Assembly: GCF_000264785.1 (NCBI RefSeq) | Contig: NZ_AFJI01000047.1 | Span: forward strand, 44,311 to 108,310 | Source: Edwardsiella ictaluri ATCC 33202 | Lineage (GTDB): Bacteria > Pseudomonadota > Gammaproteobacteria > Enterobacterales > Enterobacteriaceae | Direction: 5' to 3' | Length of the DNA stretch: 64,000 bases | Part shown: in pieces, positions 1 to 9,361 of the stretch | Layout of the letters: each line of letters opens with the position of its first letter | How positions within the stretch are numbered: position 1 is the first letter of the stretch | The notes under the pieces: generated by a model | Database searches by the model: none | The model's input: only the letters and a program-made list of their open reading frames with translations | Told to the model about the DNA's origin: nothing | Position numbers and translations under genes: made by a program

Positions 1-282
1 TCAATCAGTGCAGTAGCGCTTGAGTCTCTCGTCTCTACCCAAAAACTTTCAACACAGTTGCCTTCCGACAAGCCATGGTCTCCCGACAAAATGTGCCGTT
101 TATATCTTGCGACCCCGGATACATGACACAAAATGACACACCTCTCACAATCAATCGGTGAAAAAGCCCCCTTTTTTTTGTCTCTTATTGCCCCATCGCT
201 TTTTACCATTTATCTGTAAACTTTTATCAGAAAGAGCCGATAACTCACATCAGTGTACTCGTGATAAAGAAAGGAAATACGC
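1..282. other. Non-coding region upstream of fliD
   Basis: No credible gene is seen here. The right part holds the sigma-28 promoter and ribosome binding site of fliD. The left 200 bases contain short direct repeats of ATGACACA near position 125 and an oligo-T run near 170. No sigma-28 promoter pointing left (for a divergent fliC) was found inside the window. Confidence 0.6.
217..243 (+). promoter_or_regulatory. Sigma-28 (FliA) promoter of fliDST
   Basis: The -35 element TAAACTTT (217-224) and the -10 element GCCGATAA (236-243) are separated by exactly 11 bases. This is the FliA consensus TAAAGTTT-N11-GCCGATAA with one mismatch. Transcription should start near 250, about 30 bases before the fliD start, which has AAGGAAA as its ribosome binding site. 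It places fliDST in the late (class 3) flagellar regulon. Confidence 0.9.
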
Positions 283-1710
283 ATGGCAACCATTTCATCA
301 CTGGGGATCGGCTCTGGCCTCGACCTAAACTCTCTGCTGACCAAAATGACCAAGCTCGAACAGCAGCAGTTAACTCCCTATAAAAACCAGCAGGTCAGCT
401 ATCAGTCCAAGCTGACAGCCTACGGTACCCTGAAAGGCGCATTGGAAAAGTTTGATGATGTAAGCAAGGATCTGGCCAAACTTGATACCTTTACCATTAC
501 CAAGGCCAGTACGCACGACCAGTTCAACGTCACCACCACCTCCAACGCCATACCGGGGAATTACTCCATCAGTATTTCCCAGCTGGCCCAGGCCCAAAGC
601 CTGACCGCCCAGACCCATGCCGACAGCCAGACCAGTGCACAGGGAACGCCCGGAGCCAGTAGCCGTGAACTCACCATCAGTGTGGGAACCCCGCCCAAAG
701 AGACCCGGATCGCACTTGCTGATGATCAGACCTCACTGCGTGGCATGCGGGATGCCATCAATAAGTCTGGCGCCAATGTTAAGGCCAGTATCATCCAGAT
801 CTCCGACAAGGAATATACCCTTTCCATTACCGCCAATAAGACCGGTAAGAGCAGTAATATCAAGCTGAACGTCAGCGGTGACAGCAAACTGGCCGGTATG
901 CTGAACTATAACGGTACCGAGCCTGCCAATAAAACGGGCATGAAAGGAACCGTGCAGGGGCAGGATGCCGAACTGACGCTTAACGGAATTCCAATCACCC
1001 GCAGCAGCAACCAGATAACCGACGTTCCCCAGGGCGTTACCCTGGAGCTGAAAACGACAACGCCTAAAGGCAGCCCGCAGAATCTGGTGATCAGCAGTGA
1101 CGGTGATGGCGTCAGCAAAAAAATTCATGAATGGGCTGACAGCTATAACTCGCTCATCGATACCTTTCAGGCGCTGACCAAATTCACCCCGGTAAAACAG
1201 GGGCAGGCACCGGCCTTTAACAATGGACCTCTGTTGGGTGACAGCACTCTGCGGGCCATCCAGTCCAGCATTAAAGGTGCTCTGAGCTCCGAGCAAAACA
1301 ACCGAAACATCAAGGGTATCGGTAACCTGGGCATCAATACTGATCCGCTCACCGGTAAACTGAGCATCGATGATAAAAAGCTGAAACACGTTATTGATGA
1401 GTATCCGGGACAGGTCCAGAACCTCTTTATCGGTAACGGTAAGGATACCGGGATTGCCAATATGGTACACAAGGAAATCCGGGACTATGTCAAAAGCAAC
1501 GGCGTCCTCGACTCAACCACCAGGAGTATCAACAACAGCCTGCAGAGTCTGAGTAACCAGATCGACAGCATTAACCAGAATATTGATGCCACGATCAGCC
1601 GTTATAAAGCGCAGTTTGTCCATCTGGATACCCTGATGTCCAAACTCAACGGCACCAGCTCTTACCTGACCCAACAATTCAGTGCGATGAATAAATCATC
1701 AGATAAATAG
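283..1710 (+). CDS. fliD: Flagellar filament cap protein FliD (HAP2)
   Basis: FliD forms the pentameric cap at the filament tip under which exported flagellin subunits fold. The 475-residue product begins with the family hallmark MATISSLGIGSGLDLNSLL. It has the usual polar, Thr/Ser/Asn-rich central domains and a C-terminal coiled coil (about residues 405-465) that packs in the cap stalk. Length is normal for enteric FliD (about 465-475). It is the first gene of fliDST, 17 bases before fliS, and lies 40 bases downstream of a sigma-28 promoter. The start is fixed by AAGGAAA eight bases upstream and by the conserved N-terminus. Confidence 0.97.
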   Translation: MATISSLGIGSGLDLNSLLTKMTKLEQQQLTPYKNQQVSYQSKLTAYGTLKGALEKFDDVSKDLAKLDTFTITKASTHDQFNVTTTSNAIPGNYSISISQLAQAQSLTAQTHADSQTSAQGTPGASSRELTISVGTPPKETRIALADDQTSLRGMRDAINKSGANVKASIIQISDKEYTLSITANKTGKSSNIKLNVSGDSKLAGMLNYNGTEPANKTGMKGTVQGQDAELTLNGIPITRSSNQITDVPQGVTLELKTTTPKGSPQNLVISSDGDGVSKKIHEWADSYNSLIDTFQALTKFTPVKQGQAPAFNNGPLLGDSTLRAIQSSIKGALSSEQNNRNIKGIGNLGINTDPLTGKLSIDDKKLKHVIDEYPGQVQNLFIGNGKDTGIANMVHKEIRDYVKSNGVLDSTTRSINNSLQSLSNQIDSINQNIDATISRYKAQFVHLDTLMSKLNGTSSYLTQQFSAMNKSSDK

Positions 1711-1727
1711 AAAAGGTAACCACGACC

Positions 1728-2129
1728 ATGTACAACACCAGGGGTACACAGGCCTATGCACAGGTCGGACTGGAAAGCGCTGTCATGAGCGCCAGTCCGC
1801 ACCAACTGATCGTAATGTTGTTCGACGGGGCGCACAGCGCCCTGGTTCGTGCGGCGCTGCATATTGATGCCGGGCAGATTGCCCTGAAGGGGCAGGCTCT
1901 CAGCAAAGCTATCAACATTATTGATAATGGCCTGAAAACCGGGCTGGATCTGGAAAAGGGAGGCGAGCTGGCGCAAAACCTGTATGCGCTGTACGACTAT
2001 ATGGTCCGCAGTCTGCTGCAGGCCAATCTGCACAACGATGCGCAGGCCGTGCGCCACGTTACGGAATTACTCGATAACATTGCCGATGCCTGGCGCCAGA
2101 TAGGCCCGAATTCGCAAATCACCCAGTAG
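1728..2129 (+). CDS. fliS: Flagellin export chaperone FliS
   Basis: FliS is a cytosolic four-helix chaperone that binds the C-terminus of flagellin and keeps it unfolded until export. The 133-residue product has the family N-terminus YNTRGTQAYAQVGLESAV and the helix-1 core SPHQLIVMLFDGA near residues 24-36. Length is close to E. coli FliS (136). It sits between fliD and fliT, ten bases before fliT, in the conserved order of the late flagellar operon, and has no promoter of its own that I can see. Confidence 0.96.
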   Translation: MYNTRGTQAYAQVGLESAVMSASPHQLIVMLFDGAHSALVRAALHIDAGQIALKGQALSKAINIIDNGLKTGLDLEKGGELAQNLYALYDYMVRSLLQANLHNDAQAVRHVTELLDNIADAWRQIGPNSQITQ

Positions 2130-2139
2130 GGGAAATACT

Positions 2140-2502
2140 ATGTATGGACTACCGCCGCTACTCCAGGCTTACCATCAGGTTCTGGTCTTAAGCGAGCGTA
2201 TGCGCGATTTGGCACAGCGCGACGAGTGGGAAGCGTTGATTGCGCTGGAAGTGGAGTACCTGACGGCGGTGTCACACACGGCCAGTATAATGTCACAGCC
2301 CGAAACAGCCACAACACTGCAGGATGAGCTACGCCAGATGCTTAAACAGATCCTGTACAACGAAACCCACGTTAAACAACGGCTCCAGGCTCGAATGGAT
2401 GAGCTGCGCCAGCTGATCGGTAATGGTAGCCGTCAGCAGGCGCTAAGCCACGCCTATGGGCAGTTCACGGGCGGGATCCTGTTGCCCGGTGAACAGCTAT
2501 AA
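2140..2502 (+). CDS. fliT: Flagellar chaperone and regulator FliT
   Basis: FliT is the export chaperone for the cap protein FliD; when free it binds FlhD4C2 and lowers class 2 transcription. The product is 120 residues, the usual size, all-helical and rich in Gln/Glu/Leu, with the conserved early segment LLQAYHQVLVLSERM. It is identified by operon position after fliS as well as by sequence, since FliT is poorly conserved. AGGGGAAA nine bases upstream supports the start. It is the last gene of fliDST. Confidence 0.9.
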   Translation: MYGLPPLLQAYHQVLVLSERMRDLAQRDEWEALIALEVEYLTAVSHTASIMSQPETATTLQDELRQMLKQILYNETHVKQRLQARMDELRQLIGNGSRQQALSHAYGQFTGGILLPGEQL

Positions 2503-2807
2503 TCATTCGCCGGATATCACTGCCTCTGGCTAATCTTTTTTATTTGCCCGCTGGCGTCCCACATTGTCATGACATTCGACCACGACAATACGTGGTACGC
2601 CGGGCGTCACTCCCCTTCCCACACCTTTTACGCCAGCCATAAAAAAACCGCGCCAAAAAGCGCGGGGAGTGAAAACAACAGTACAGTAGACTGTTAAAAA
2701 CAATGTGAGCGGGTAGCCATGAGCAATCGGCATCAACTATCACGACAGTGATAGCCCTATTGCATTTACCGTCAGCTCACCAGCGACGGATTACACAGAA
2801 AATAAGA
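2503..2807. other. Gap between fliT and the lipoprotein gene
   Basis: No gene is seen. The region separates convergent transcription units and contains one intrinsic terminator hairpin at 2641-2665 that serves the leftward lipoprotein gene. No strong terminator for fliDST was recognised. Confidence 0.6.
2641..2665 (-). terminator. Rho-independent terminator of the lipoprotein gene
   Basis: CCGCGC (2648-2653) and GCGCGG (2660-2665) form a stem with a six-base loop. Read on the minus strand the stem is followed by seven consecutive T residues, so it stops leftward transcription coming from the gene at 2808-3104. Confidence 0.8.
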
Positions 2808-3104
2808 TTATTTTTTCACCACGACCTGTGCCCGCACCGCCTGATAAACGCACAGGTAGGCCGCCCGCGTCAACCCCGTTGCGCTCGGCTTCAGCGGGCC
2901 GACCTCATGGGCACGATCAAAGCCGTGTCTGCGGCAATAGGCCAATGCATCGGCCTGCATTGCGGCCCGATCGACAATCCCGGGATCGAAGCGATAGACC
3001 AGCGAATGCGATACCGGGTCCTCCTCACTGCGGACAAAATGCCCCGGCGCGCTGCTGCAGGCGCTCAATAATAGCAGCGGCGCGAATAGGCCGAGCCAAC
3101 GCAT
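2808..3104 (-). CDS. Small predicted lipoprotein of unknown function
   Basis: The start at 3104 is chosen over a longer frame because AAGGAG lies six bases upstream and because it gives a clean lipoprotein signal: a short basic N-terminus, a hydrophobic stretch and a lipobox LSAC with Cys at about residue 17. The mature part is about 80 residues, with two further cysteines (in LAYCRRHG and AYLCVYQ) that could form a disulfide in the periplasm. I do not recognise the family. It sits where E. coli has amyA/yedD between fliT and fliE, but it does not resemble YedD. It is monocistronic with its own terminator. Confidence 0.75.
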   Translation of the reverse strand: MRWLGLFAPLLLLSACSSAPGHFVRSEEDPVSHSLVYRFDPGIVDRAAMQADALAYCRRHGFDRAHEVGPLKPSATGLTRAAYLCVYQAVRAQVVVKK

Positions 3105-3522
3105 AATACTCTCCTTACGGGATATATCGGATCGCGCGGCGACGTAGTTCCCCGCGCTCGTGTAACTGGATGGTGCTACAATGGCGCCGCTATCGGTAGC
3201 CACTCAGCGCGTATTCGACGACAGACTACAGCGTATTGCCGGCATCAGTGTAACGCAGGGATTATCGGAAAGTGAACCTCCGGCGTTACACCAAGAGTAT
3301 GGCGTGATCACGCCACTCCCACAGTCGCGGGAGTGGCGTCAGGTGGGTCCAGGTTATTGGTATTGGCTGTGCATCCCCTGGGGAAGTCAAGGATACGATA
3401 GCACCATGCGGCAACGTCACTGGACGCCGCCGGCATCATGGGCGTGCCACCGTTCCCCCATCCACGCCACAAATATTGAAGTAAAACAGGTCATATATTT
3501 ATATTTCAGCTAAATATCTTAG
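3105..3522. other. Structured intergenic region between the lipoprotein gene and fliE
   Basis: This 418-base stretch has no convincing gene. A 110-codon frame on the plus strand lacks a ribosome binding site and any recognisable protein features. It does hold a rightward extended -10 (TGCTACAAT, 3174-3182), a 9-bp inverted repeat (3248-3256 with 3283-3291), a perfect 16-bp palindrome (3300-3315) and an 11-bp hairpin (3310-3320 with 3329-3339). The last two overlap, so they are mutually exclusive. A non-coding RNA or regulatory element is possible. Confidence 0.4.
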
Positions 3523-3837
3523 CTACACCTGCATATTCATAATGTCCTGATAGGCGGCAACCAGACGATTGCGCACCTGAACCCCCATCTGCAGGGAAAC
3601 ACTGGACTTCTGCATATCCAGCATCACGTCGTTCAGCGCCACGCCGGGAACCCCCATCTCAAACTGCTGGGCCTGCAGACGGGCATGGTTCTGATTGTCG
3701 CTGATACGGTCGATGGCCGCCTTCAGCTCGGAGGAAAACGTCCCCTGCGCCACCCCATCCTGCGGGGTACCGTTGGCGGCGGAAAGCGCGGTGGCCTGAA
3801 GCTGCTGTAAAACGTTCTCGATGCCGGTGACTGCCAC
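3523..3837 (-). CDS. fliE: Flagellar hook-basal body protein FliE
   Basis: FliE joins the MS ring to the proximal rod and is among the first rod-type substrates exported. The 104-residue product matches the family length. Its conserved C-terminal half includes [20 protein letters not shown] and the ending [18 protein letters not shown]. The start codon is GTG, with AAGGAG six bases upstream; the ATG alternatives are too far inside. It is transcribed away from fliF, as in E. coli, so 3838-4089 is a divergent class 2 flagellar promoter region. Confidence 0.95.
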   Translation of the reverse strand: MAVTGIENVLQQLQATALSAANGTPQDGVAQGTFSSELKAAIDRISDNQNHARLQAQQFEMGVPGVALNDVMLDMQKSSVSLQMGVQVRNRLVAAYQDIMNMQV

Positions 3838-4089
3838 GAAAGGCTCCTTAATGATTGAACACTACCGATTGCATGACAACCTACCATAAGGCGTGAAACC
3901 CAAAGCGGGTAAATAACGCTAAAAATGTCCCTTTCTCCCGCCATCGATTTTGCCGCGTGCGCCAATAATAAAGTGCCTGCTTTTGCAGGTTTTCCGCGAT
4001 TCGCATTGCCGCGTCAGGGAGTCTGATTTGTTACACATCCATTCATACCGGCCTCAAGTCCGGACGCAACTGAACAATAAGGTAAGCCC
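3838..4089. promoter_or_regulatory. Divergent fliE / fliF promoter region
   Basis: A 252-base region lies between the divergent starts of fliE and fliF. In enterics this interval carries FlhD4C2-activated class 2 promoters for both operons. Its position supports that role, but I could not identify an FlhDC box or a convincing -10 by eye. Confidence 0.5.
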
Positions 4090-5799
4090 ATGAACGCTTC
4101 AGCCACCGGTACCGCTGGCACCGCAGCAAAAAGCGCTGAGAATAGTATTAAAGCCATACTGGAGCGCGTACGGGCCAATCCCAAAATTCCCTTACTGTTG
4201 GCCAGCGCCGTCGCCATCGCCATCGTGGTTGTTTTGGCGCTTTGGGCGCGCGCGCCCGATTATCGGGTACTGTACAGCAACATTAGCGATCGCGACGGCG
4301 GCGCTATTGTCACACAGCTGACACAGATGAATATCCCCTATCGCTTTGCCAATAACGGCACCACGCTGATGGTGCCAGCCTCAGACGTGTATGCAACACG
4401 CCTGAAACTGGCCCAGCAGGGGCTGCCAAGAGGCGGGGCCGTCGGCTTTGAGCTGCTCGACCAGGAGAAATTTGGTATCAGCCAGTTCAGTGAACAGGTG
4501 AACTACCAGCGGGCTCTGGAAGGCGAACTGGCCAGAACCATCGAAACACTCGGACCGGTCGTCAGCGCCCGCGTGCTGCTGGCCGAACCCAAACCCTCTC
4601 TGTTTGTGCGTGAGCAGAAGCAACCCTCCGCTTCCGTGACCCTGACCCTGGAGCCGGGACGCGTATTGGATGACGGCCAAATCAACGCCATTGTCTATAT
4701 GGTCTCCAGTAGTGTCGCCGGATTACCCCCGGGCAATGTCACCGTCGTCGACCAGTACGGCCATCTGCTGAGCCAGCCTGATGGTACCGGGCGTGATCTG
4801 AATGCCGCTCAGCTGAAATTTACCGCAGAGGTGGAGAGCCGCTTACAACGCCGCATTGAAACCATTCTGCAACCGATGCTCGGCAACGGTAACGTACATG
4901 CGCAGGTCACCGCTCAGCTGGACTTCGCCAGCCGCGAGCAGACCGACGAAGAGTACACGCCGAATCAGCCACCGAATCAGGCCGCGGTACGCAGCAAACA
5001 GATCAATCAGAGCGATCAGTCTGGCGGTCTGCAAAGCGGCGGGGTCCCGGGTGCGCTGTCCAATGAACCGGCGCCTGCCCCCACCGGCCACATCAACGGT
5101 AAGCCACGCAGTGCCCAGGGTGGCAACGGTGCAGCCAACCGCAGCAATGCCGTCAGTAACAACGGTCGCCAGAGCAGCCGTAGTGAGAACTTCCGCCGTG
5201 ATGAGACCATCAACTATGAGGTGGATAGAACCATTCGTCACACCAAGGCACGCGCCGGCACCATCGAGCGTCTTTCCGTTGCCGTTGTTGTCAATTATGC
5301 CAGCGACACCAAGGGTAAAGAGGTCGCCCTCAGCCAGCAGAAGATGGACCAGATCAATAATCTGGTACGTGAAGCCATGGGCTTCTCCCAAAGCCGTGGC
5401 GATACCCTCAGCGTCGTCAACACGCCATTTAACAGCGTGGAAGATAATGGCGGTGAACTGCCCTTCTGGCAGAAGCAAGCCTTTATCGATTTGCTGACTA
5501 CCCTGGGACGCTATCTGCTGGTCGCCCTGGTCGCCTGGCTGCTGTGGCGCAAGCTGGTTAAACCGCTGCTGACCAAACAGCAGCAGGCTGCCGCTGCCGC
5601 GCAGCAACGCGCCGACACCCCGCCGCTATCGGCGCAGCCGTCCAAGCAGCTGAGCAATGAGGAGCTGCAGCAGCGTCGTAAGCTGCAGCAGCGCAGCACC
5701 GCCGAAGCGCAGACCGAGCGCGTACGCGAAATGGCCGAACAGGATCCGCGCGTCGTGGCGCTGGTGATCCGCCAATGGATGAGCACAGAACAACAATGA
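4090..5799 (+). CDS. fliF: Flagellar MS-ring protein FliF
   Basis: FliF builds the MS ring in the inner membrane, the base for the export gate, rod and switch. The 569-residue protein has an N-terminal membrane segment (about 35-55), the ring-building motifs in the periplasmic part (for example [18 protein letters not shown]), a long polar Asn/Ser/Gln-rich linker (about 300-375), a second membrane segment (about 465-485) and a cytosolic tail that binds FliG. It is slightly longer than E. coli FliF (552), mostly in the linker. Its stop overlaps the fliG start (ATGA). It is the first gene of fliFGHIJK. Confidence 0.97.
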   Translation: MNASATGTAGTAAKSAENSIKAILERVRANPKIPLLLASAVAIAIVVVLALWARAPDYRVLYSNISDRDGGAIVTQLTQMNIPYRFANNGTTLMVPASDVYATRLKLAQQGLPRGGAVGFELLDQEKFGISQFSEQVNYQRALEGELARTIETLGPVVSARVLLAEPKPSLFVREQKQPSASVTLTLEPGRVLDDGQINAIVYMVSSSVAGLPPGNVTVVDQYGHLLSQPDGTGRDLNAAQLKFTAEVESRLQRRIETILQPMLGNGNVHAQVTAQLDFASREQTDEEYTPNQPPNQAAVRSKQINQSDQSGGLQSGGVPGALSNEPAPAPTGHINGKPRSAQGGNGAANRSNAVSNNGRQSSRSENFRRDETINYEVDRTIRHTKARAGTIERLSVAVVVNYASDTKGKEVALSQQKMDQINNLVREAMGFSQSRGDTLSVVNTPFNSVEDNGGELPFWQKQAFIDLLTTLGRYLLVALVAWLLWRKLVKPLLTKQQQAAAAAQQRADTPPLSAQPSKQLSNEELQQRRKLQQRSTAEAQTERVREMAEQDPRVVALVIRQWMSTEQQ

Positions 5800-6788
5800 G
5801 CCTGACTGCAACCGAAAAAAGCGCGGTACTTTTGATGACCATCGGCGAAGACCGCGCCGCCGAAGTGTTTAAACACCTCTCTAACCGGGAGGTACAACAA
5901 CTCAGTACCACCATGGCTGGCATGCGTCAGGTCTCCCATCAGCAGCTGGCCGAGGTATTGGGCGAGTTTCAGGATGAGGCGGAGCAATTCGCCGCCCTGA
6001 GCGTCAATGCCAGCGACTACCTGCGTTCGGTGCTGGTCAAGGCCTTGGGCGAGGAGCGCGCCGCCAGCCTGCTGGAGGATATTCTGGAGTCGCGCGATAC
6101 CGCCAACGGTATCGAAACCCTCAACTTTATGGAGCCGCAGGCGGCCGCGGATATCATCCGCGAAGAGCATCCGCAGATCATCGCCACTATCCTGGTGCAC
6201 CTGAAGCGTGCCCAGGCGGCCGATATTCTGGCGCAGTTCGATGAACGCCAGCGCAACGACGTCATGCTGCGTATCGCCACCTTCGGTGGCGTGCAGCCGA
6301 CGGCCCTGCAGGAGCTGACCGACGTGCTGAATAACCTGCTCGACGGCCAGAATCTCAAGCGCAGCAAGCTGGGCGGTGTCCGCACTGCGGCCGAGATAAT
6401 CAACCTGATGAAGAGCCAGCAGGAGGAGTCGGTCATCGAGGCCATGCGCACTCACGACAGCGAGCTGGCGCAGAAGATCATCGACGAGATGTTCCTGTTC
6501 GAAAACCTGGTGGACGTCGACGATCGCAGTATCCAGCGAATTCTGCAGGAGGTCGAGAACGAGTCGCTGCTGATCGCCCTGAAGGGCGCGGACGAAGCGC
6601 TGCGCGAGAAGTTTATGCGCAATATGTCTCAGCGCGCGGCCGATATCCTGCGCGACGACCTGGCGACCCGCGGTCCGGTACGCCTGTCGCTGGTCGAGGC
6701 GGAGCAGAAGTCTATCCTGCTGATCGTCCGTCGTCTGGCAGAAACCGGCGAGATCGTGATTGGCGCCGGCGAGGATACCTATGTCTAA
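5796..6788 (+). CDS. fliG: Flagellar motor switch protein FliG
   Basis: FliG forms the rotor ring on FliF; its C-terminal charged ridge contacts the stator and generates torque. The start at 5796 (MSLTATEKS) overlaps the fliF stop as ATGA and gives 330 residues, matching E. coli FliG (331). The very conserved segments [33 protein letters not shown] and [20 protein letters not shown] are all present, as is the C-terminus ending in AGEDTYV. A longer frame begins 21 bases upstream inside fliF and is not favoured. Confidence 0.97.
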   Translation: MSLTATEKSAVLLMTIGEDRAAEVFKHLSNREVQQLSTTMAGMRQVSHQQLAEVLGEFQDEAEQFAALSVNASDYLRSVLVKALGEERAASLLEDILESRDTANGIETLNFMEPQAAADIIREEHPQIIATILVHLKRAQAADILAQFDERQRNDVMLRIATFGGVQPTALQELTDVLNNLLDGQNLKRSKLGGVRTAAEIINLMKSQQEESVIEAMRTHDSELAQKIIDEMFLFENLVDVDDRSIQRILQEVENESLLIALKGADEALREKFMRNMSQRAADILRDDLATRGPVRLSLVEAEQKSILLIVRRLAETGEIVIGAGEDTYV

Positions 6789-7536
6789 CTCTCCGTTCCG
6801 TAAACCGGTGCTGCCCAAGGGCAGCCCCGAAGCCAGCGATCCGCGCTGGAAACGCTGGAAAATGCATGACTTCGCCGCACCGCGCCGACCGCTGCGTCCA
6901 CGTATCGAGGCGGACGAGCAGAGCAGCAGCGCCGCCAGCAGCGCCGCTGCCCAGGCTGCGGCCCAAGAGGCCGAAGCTGAGCGTCTGCGTCACGACGCCC
7001 AGCAACAGGGGCTGCAGATCGGCCTGCAGCAGGGGGAAAAACAGGGCTACGACGTCGGCTTCCAGCAGGGACTGACAGAGGGGCGCACCCAGGGGATGCA
7101 ACAGGCGATGGCCGAGCAGCAGCCGATGCTGGATACCTGGCGTACCCTGTCAGCCGAATTTCAGCGCTCCCTCAACTCCCTCGATAGCGTCATTGCGGCA
7201 CGCCTGATGCAACTGGCGCTGACTGCCGCCAAGCAGATCATCGGACAGACTCCACTGTGCGACGCCAGTGGGGTACTGCAGCAAATTCAGCAGCTGATCC
7301 ACCAGGATCCACTGTTCAGCGGCAGTCTGCAGTTGCGTGTCAACCCACAGGATTTACCGCTGGTCCAACAGCATCTGGGGGTACAGCTTGAGCAACAGGG
7401 CTGGAAGCTGCTGGCCGATACCCAGCTGCACCGCGGCGGCTGTAAGCTCAGTGCCGAAGGCGGTGAGCTGGATGCCAGCATCGCCACCCGCTGGCAGGAG
7501 CTGTGCAAGCTGGCCGCACCGGAGCTGCCGCTATGA
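6781..7536 (+). CDS. fliH: Flagellar export ATPase regulator FliH
   Basis: FliH dimerises, binds two FliI subunits or the N-terminus of one, and docks the ATPase at the C ring via FliN. The start at 6781 overlaps the end of fliG by eight bases and gives 251 residues, a little longer than E. coli FliH (about 230). The central region (about 45-115) is a Gln/Glu/Ala-rich coiled coil carrying the GxxxG-type repeats typical of FliH (for example [19 protein letters not shown]). The C-terminal domain resembles the peripheral-stalk subunit of F/V ATPases. Its stop overlaps the fliI start. Confidence 0.94.
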   Translation: MSNSPFRKPVLPKGSPEASDPRWKRWKMHDFAAPRRPLRPRIEADEQSSSAASSAAAQAAAQEAEAERLRHDAQQQGLQIGLQQGEKQGYDVGFQQGLTEGRTQGMQQAMAEQQPMLDTWRTLSAEFQRSLNSLDSVIAARLMQLALTAAKQIIGQTPLCDASGVLQQIQQLIHQDPLFSGSLQLRVNPQDLPLVQQHLGVQLEQQGWKLLADTQLHRGGCKLSAEGGELDASIATRWQELCKLAAPELPL

Positions 7537-8891
7537 GCAGTCGGCTTGACACCTGGCTTGGTGCGCTGGCCAGCCTTGAGCGCCGTATCCCTACTCTGCC
7601 GGAGGCGCGCCGCTACGGTAAGCTGACCCGCGCCACCGGCCTGGTACTGGAAGCGACCGGTCTGCAGCTGCCGATCGGTGCCACCTGCCGCGTCGAGCGT
7701 CACGACGGCCACCAGGTGCTGGACGTGGAGGCCGAGGTGGTCGGCTTTAACGGTCGCCAATTATTCCTGATGCCGCTGGAAGAGGTCGAGGGCATTGTGC
7801 CCGGCGCCCGCGTCTGGGCTCCAGCCGCCGCCTTAAACAGCGGCAAACAGCTTCCCCTGGGCCCCGCCCTGCTGGGCCGCGTGCTCGACGGCAGCGCCCG
7901 TCCCCTCGATGGCCTGCCGCCACCCGATGAAAGCGACCACGGCGGGCTGAGCAGTCAACCCTTCAACCCTTTGCAGCGAACGCCGATAACCCAGGTGCTG
8001 GACGTCGGCGTACGCGCCATTAACGCCCTGCTGACGGTGGGTCGCGGCCAGCGCATGGGGCTGTTTGCCGGCTCCGGGGTCGGCAAGAGCGTACTGCTCG
8101 GGATGATGGCGCGCTACACCCAGGCCGATGTTATCGTCGTCGGTCTGATCGGCGAACGCGGCCGAGAGGTCAAAGACTTTATTGAGAACATCCTCGGCGA
8201 TGAGGGGCGTCAGCGCTCTGTGGTGATCGCCGCCCCTGCGGATGTCTCACCGCTGCTGCGTATGCAGGGCGCCGCCTACGCCACCCGTATCGCCGAAGAC
8301 TTCCGCGATCGGGGCCAGCACGTGCTGCTGATCATGGACTCCCTGACCCGCTACGCCATGGCTCAGCGTGAAATCGCGCTGGCTATCGGTGAACCCCCGG
8401 CCACCAAAGGCTATCCCCCGTCGGTCTTCGCCAAGCTGCCCGCTCTGGTGGAGCGCGCCGGTAACGGGATCAGCGGCGGTGGCTCCATCACCGCATTTTA
8501 TACCGTGCTTACCGAGGGCGACGATCAGCAGGATCCCATCGCCGACTCGGCGCGCGCTATCCTGGATGGGCACGTGGTGCTGTCGCGCCGCCTGGCGGAG
8601 GCCGGTCACTACCCGGCCATCGATATCGAGGCCTCCATCAGCCGCGCCATGACCTCATTGATCGATGAGGCACACTATGCGCGGGTGCGCAGCTTCAAAC
8701 AGCTGCTCTCCAGCTATCAGCGTAACCGGGATCTGATCAGCGTCGGCGCCTACGCGCGCGGCAGCGATCCACTGCTGGATCAGGCCATCGCGCTCTATCC
8801 ACAGCTTGAGGCATTTCTGCAACAGGGCATTTTTGAGCGCAGCGACTATCAACAGTCCTGTACGGCGCTGCAGACGCTGTTCAGCACATAG
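7533..8891 (+). CDS. fliI: Flagellum-specific ATP synthase FliI
   Basis: FliI is the hexameric export ATPase that releases chaperones and promotes substrate unfolding. The start at 7533 (MSSRLDTW) overlaps the fliH stop (ATGA) and gives 452 residues (E. coli 457). The Walker A loop GSGVGKS is at about residues 180-186, followed by the family segment [15 protein letters not shown] and a Walker B region around [17 protein letters not shown]. The ending, with [14 protein letters not shown], is typical. It resembles the F1 beta subunit, as expected. Confidence 0.97.
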   Translation: MSSRLDTWLGALASLERRIPTLPEARRYGKLTRATGLVLEATGLQLPIGATCRVERHDGHQVLDVEAEVVGFNGRQLFLMPLEEVEGIVPGARVWAPAAALNSGKQLPLGPALLGRVLDGSARPLDGLPPPDESDHGGLSSQPFNPLQRTPITQVLDVGVRAINALLTVGRGQRMGLFAGSGVGKSVLLGMMARYTQADVIVVGLIGERGREVKDFIENILGDEGRQRSVVIAAPADVSPLLRMQGAAYATRIAEDFRDRGQHVLLIMDSLTRYAMAQREIALAIGEPPATKGYPPSVFAKLPALVERAGNGISGGGSITAFYTVLTEGDDQQDPIADSARAILDGHVVLSRRLAEAGHYPAIDIEASISRAMTSLIDEAHYARVRSFKQLLSSYQRNRDLISVGAYARGSDPLLDQAIALYPQLEAFLQQGIFERSDYQQSCTALQTLFST

Positions 8892-8920
8892 CCATCGCCA
8901 AGGCATAAGGGGAGGTTGAC

Positions 8921-9361
8921 ATGTCATCAGCATTAAATACCCTACGCGAACTGGCACAGCAGGATGTCGATCAGGCAACCCGGGCACTGGGCCATGCCCG
9001 TCAGGCCTGTCAGCAGGCCCAGCAGCAGCTGGAGATGCTACTGAACTATCAGGACGAGTATCGCAGGCGCCTTAATCAGGGGATGAGCGGCGGTATCGCC
9101 GCGGCCAGCTGGTACAACTACCAACAGTTTATCCTGACGCTGGAGCAGGCCATCGATCAGCACCGGGCACAGTTGGCCCAGTGCCACTCCCGCCTGGAAC
9201 AGGCAACCCACAGCTGGCAGCAGAAACAGCAACGCCTGAGCGCTTTCAGCGCCCTGCATGAGCGCGCCGAGCTACAGCGCCAGATAGTACTGAATAAACA
9301 GGATCAAAAACGGATGGATGAGTACGCCCAGCGTGCCAGCCAAAGGAGAGAAAAATCATGA
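8921..9361 (+). CDS. fliJ: Flagellar export protein FliJ
   Basis: FliJ is the coiled-coil central-stalk component of the export ATPase and an escort for late chaperones. The 146-residue product (E. coli 147) is almost entirely heptad-rich helix with many Gln, Arg and Glu, and carries the conserved [18 protein letters not shown] near residues 53-70. GGGGAGGTTGAC precedes the ATG. Its stop overlaps the fliK start (ATGA). Identification rests on sequence and on the fixed operon order. Confidence 0.94.
   Translation: MSSALNTLRELAQQDVDQATRALGHARQACQQAQQQLEMLLNYQDEYRRRLNQGMSGGIAAASWYNYQQFILTLEQAIDQHRAQLAQCHSRLEQATHSWQQKQQRLSAFSALHERAELQRQIVLNKQDQKRMDEYAQRASQRREKS

Noticed and set aside
3181..3513. 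110-codon plus-strand frame between the lipoprotein gene and fliE
   Set aside because: No ribosome binding site, no recognisable domains, and it crosses several hairpins that better explain the region.
5511..6818. 435-codon antisense frame over fliF/fliG
   Set aside because: It lies opposite a clear fliG and the end of fliF. Long antisense frames are common in this G+C-rich DNA, and its composition is not protein-like.
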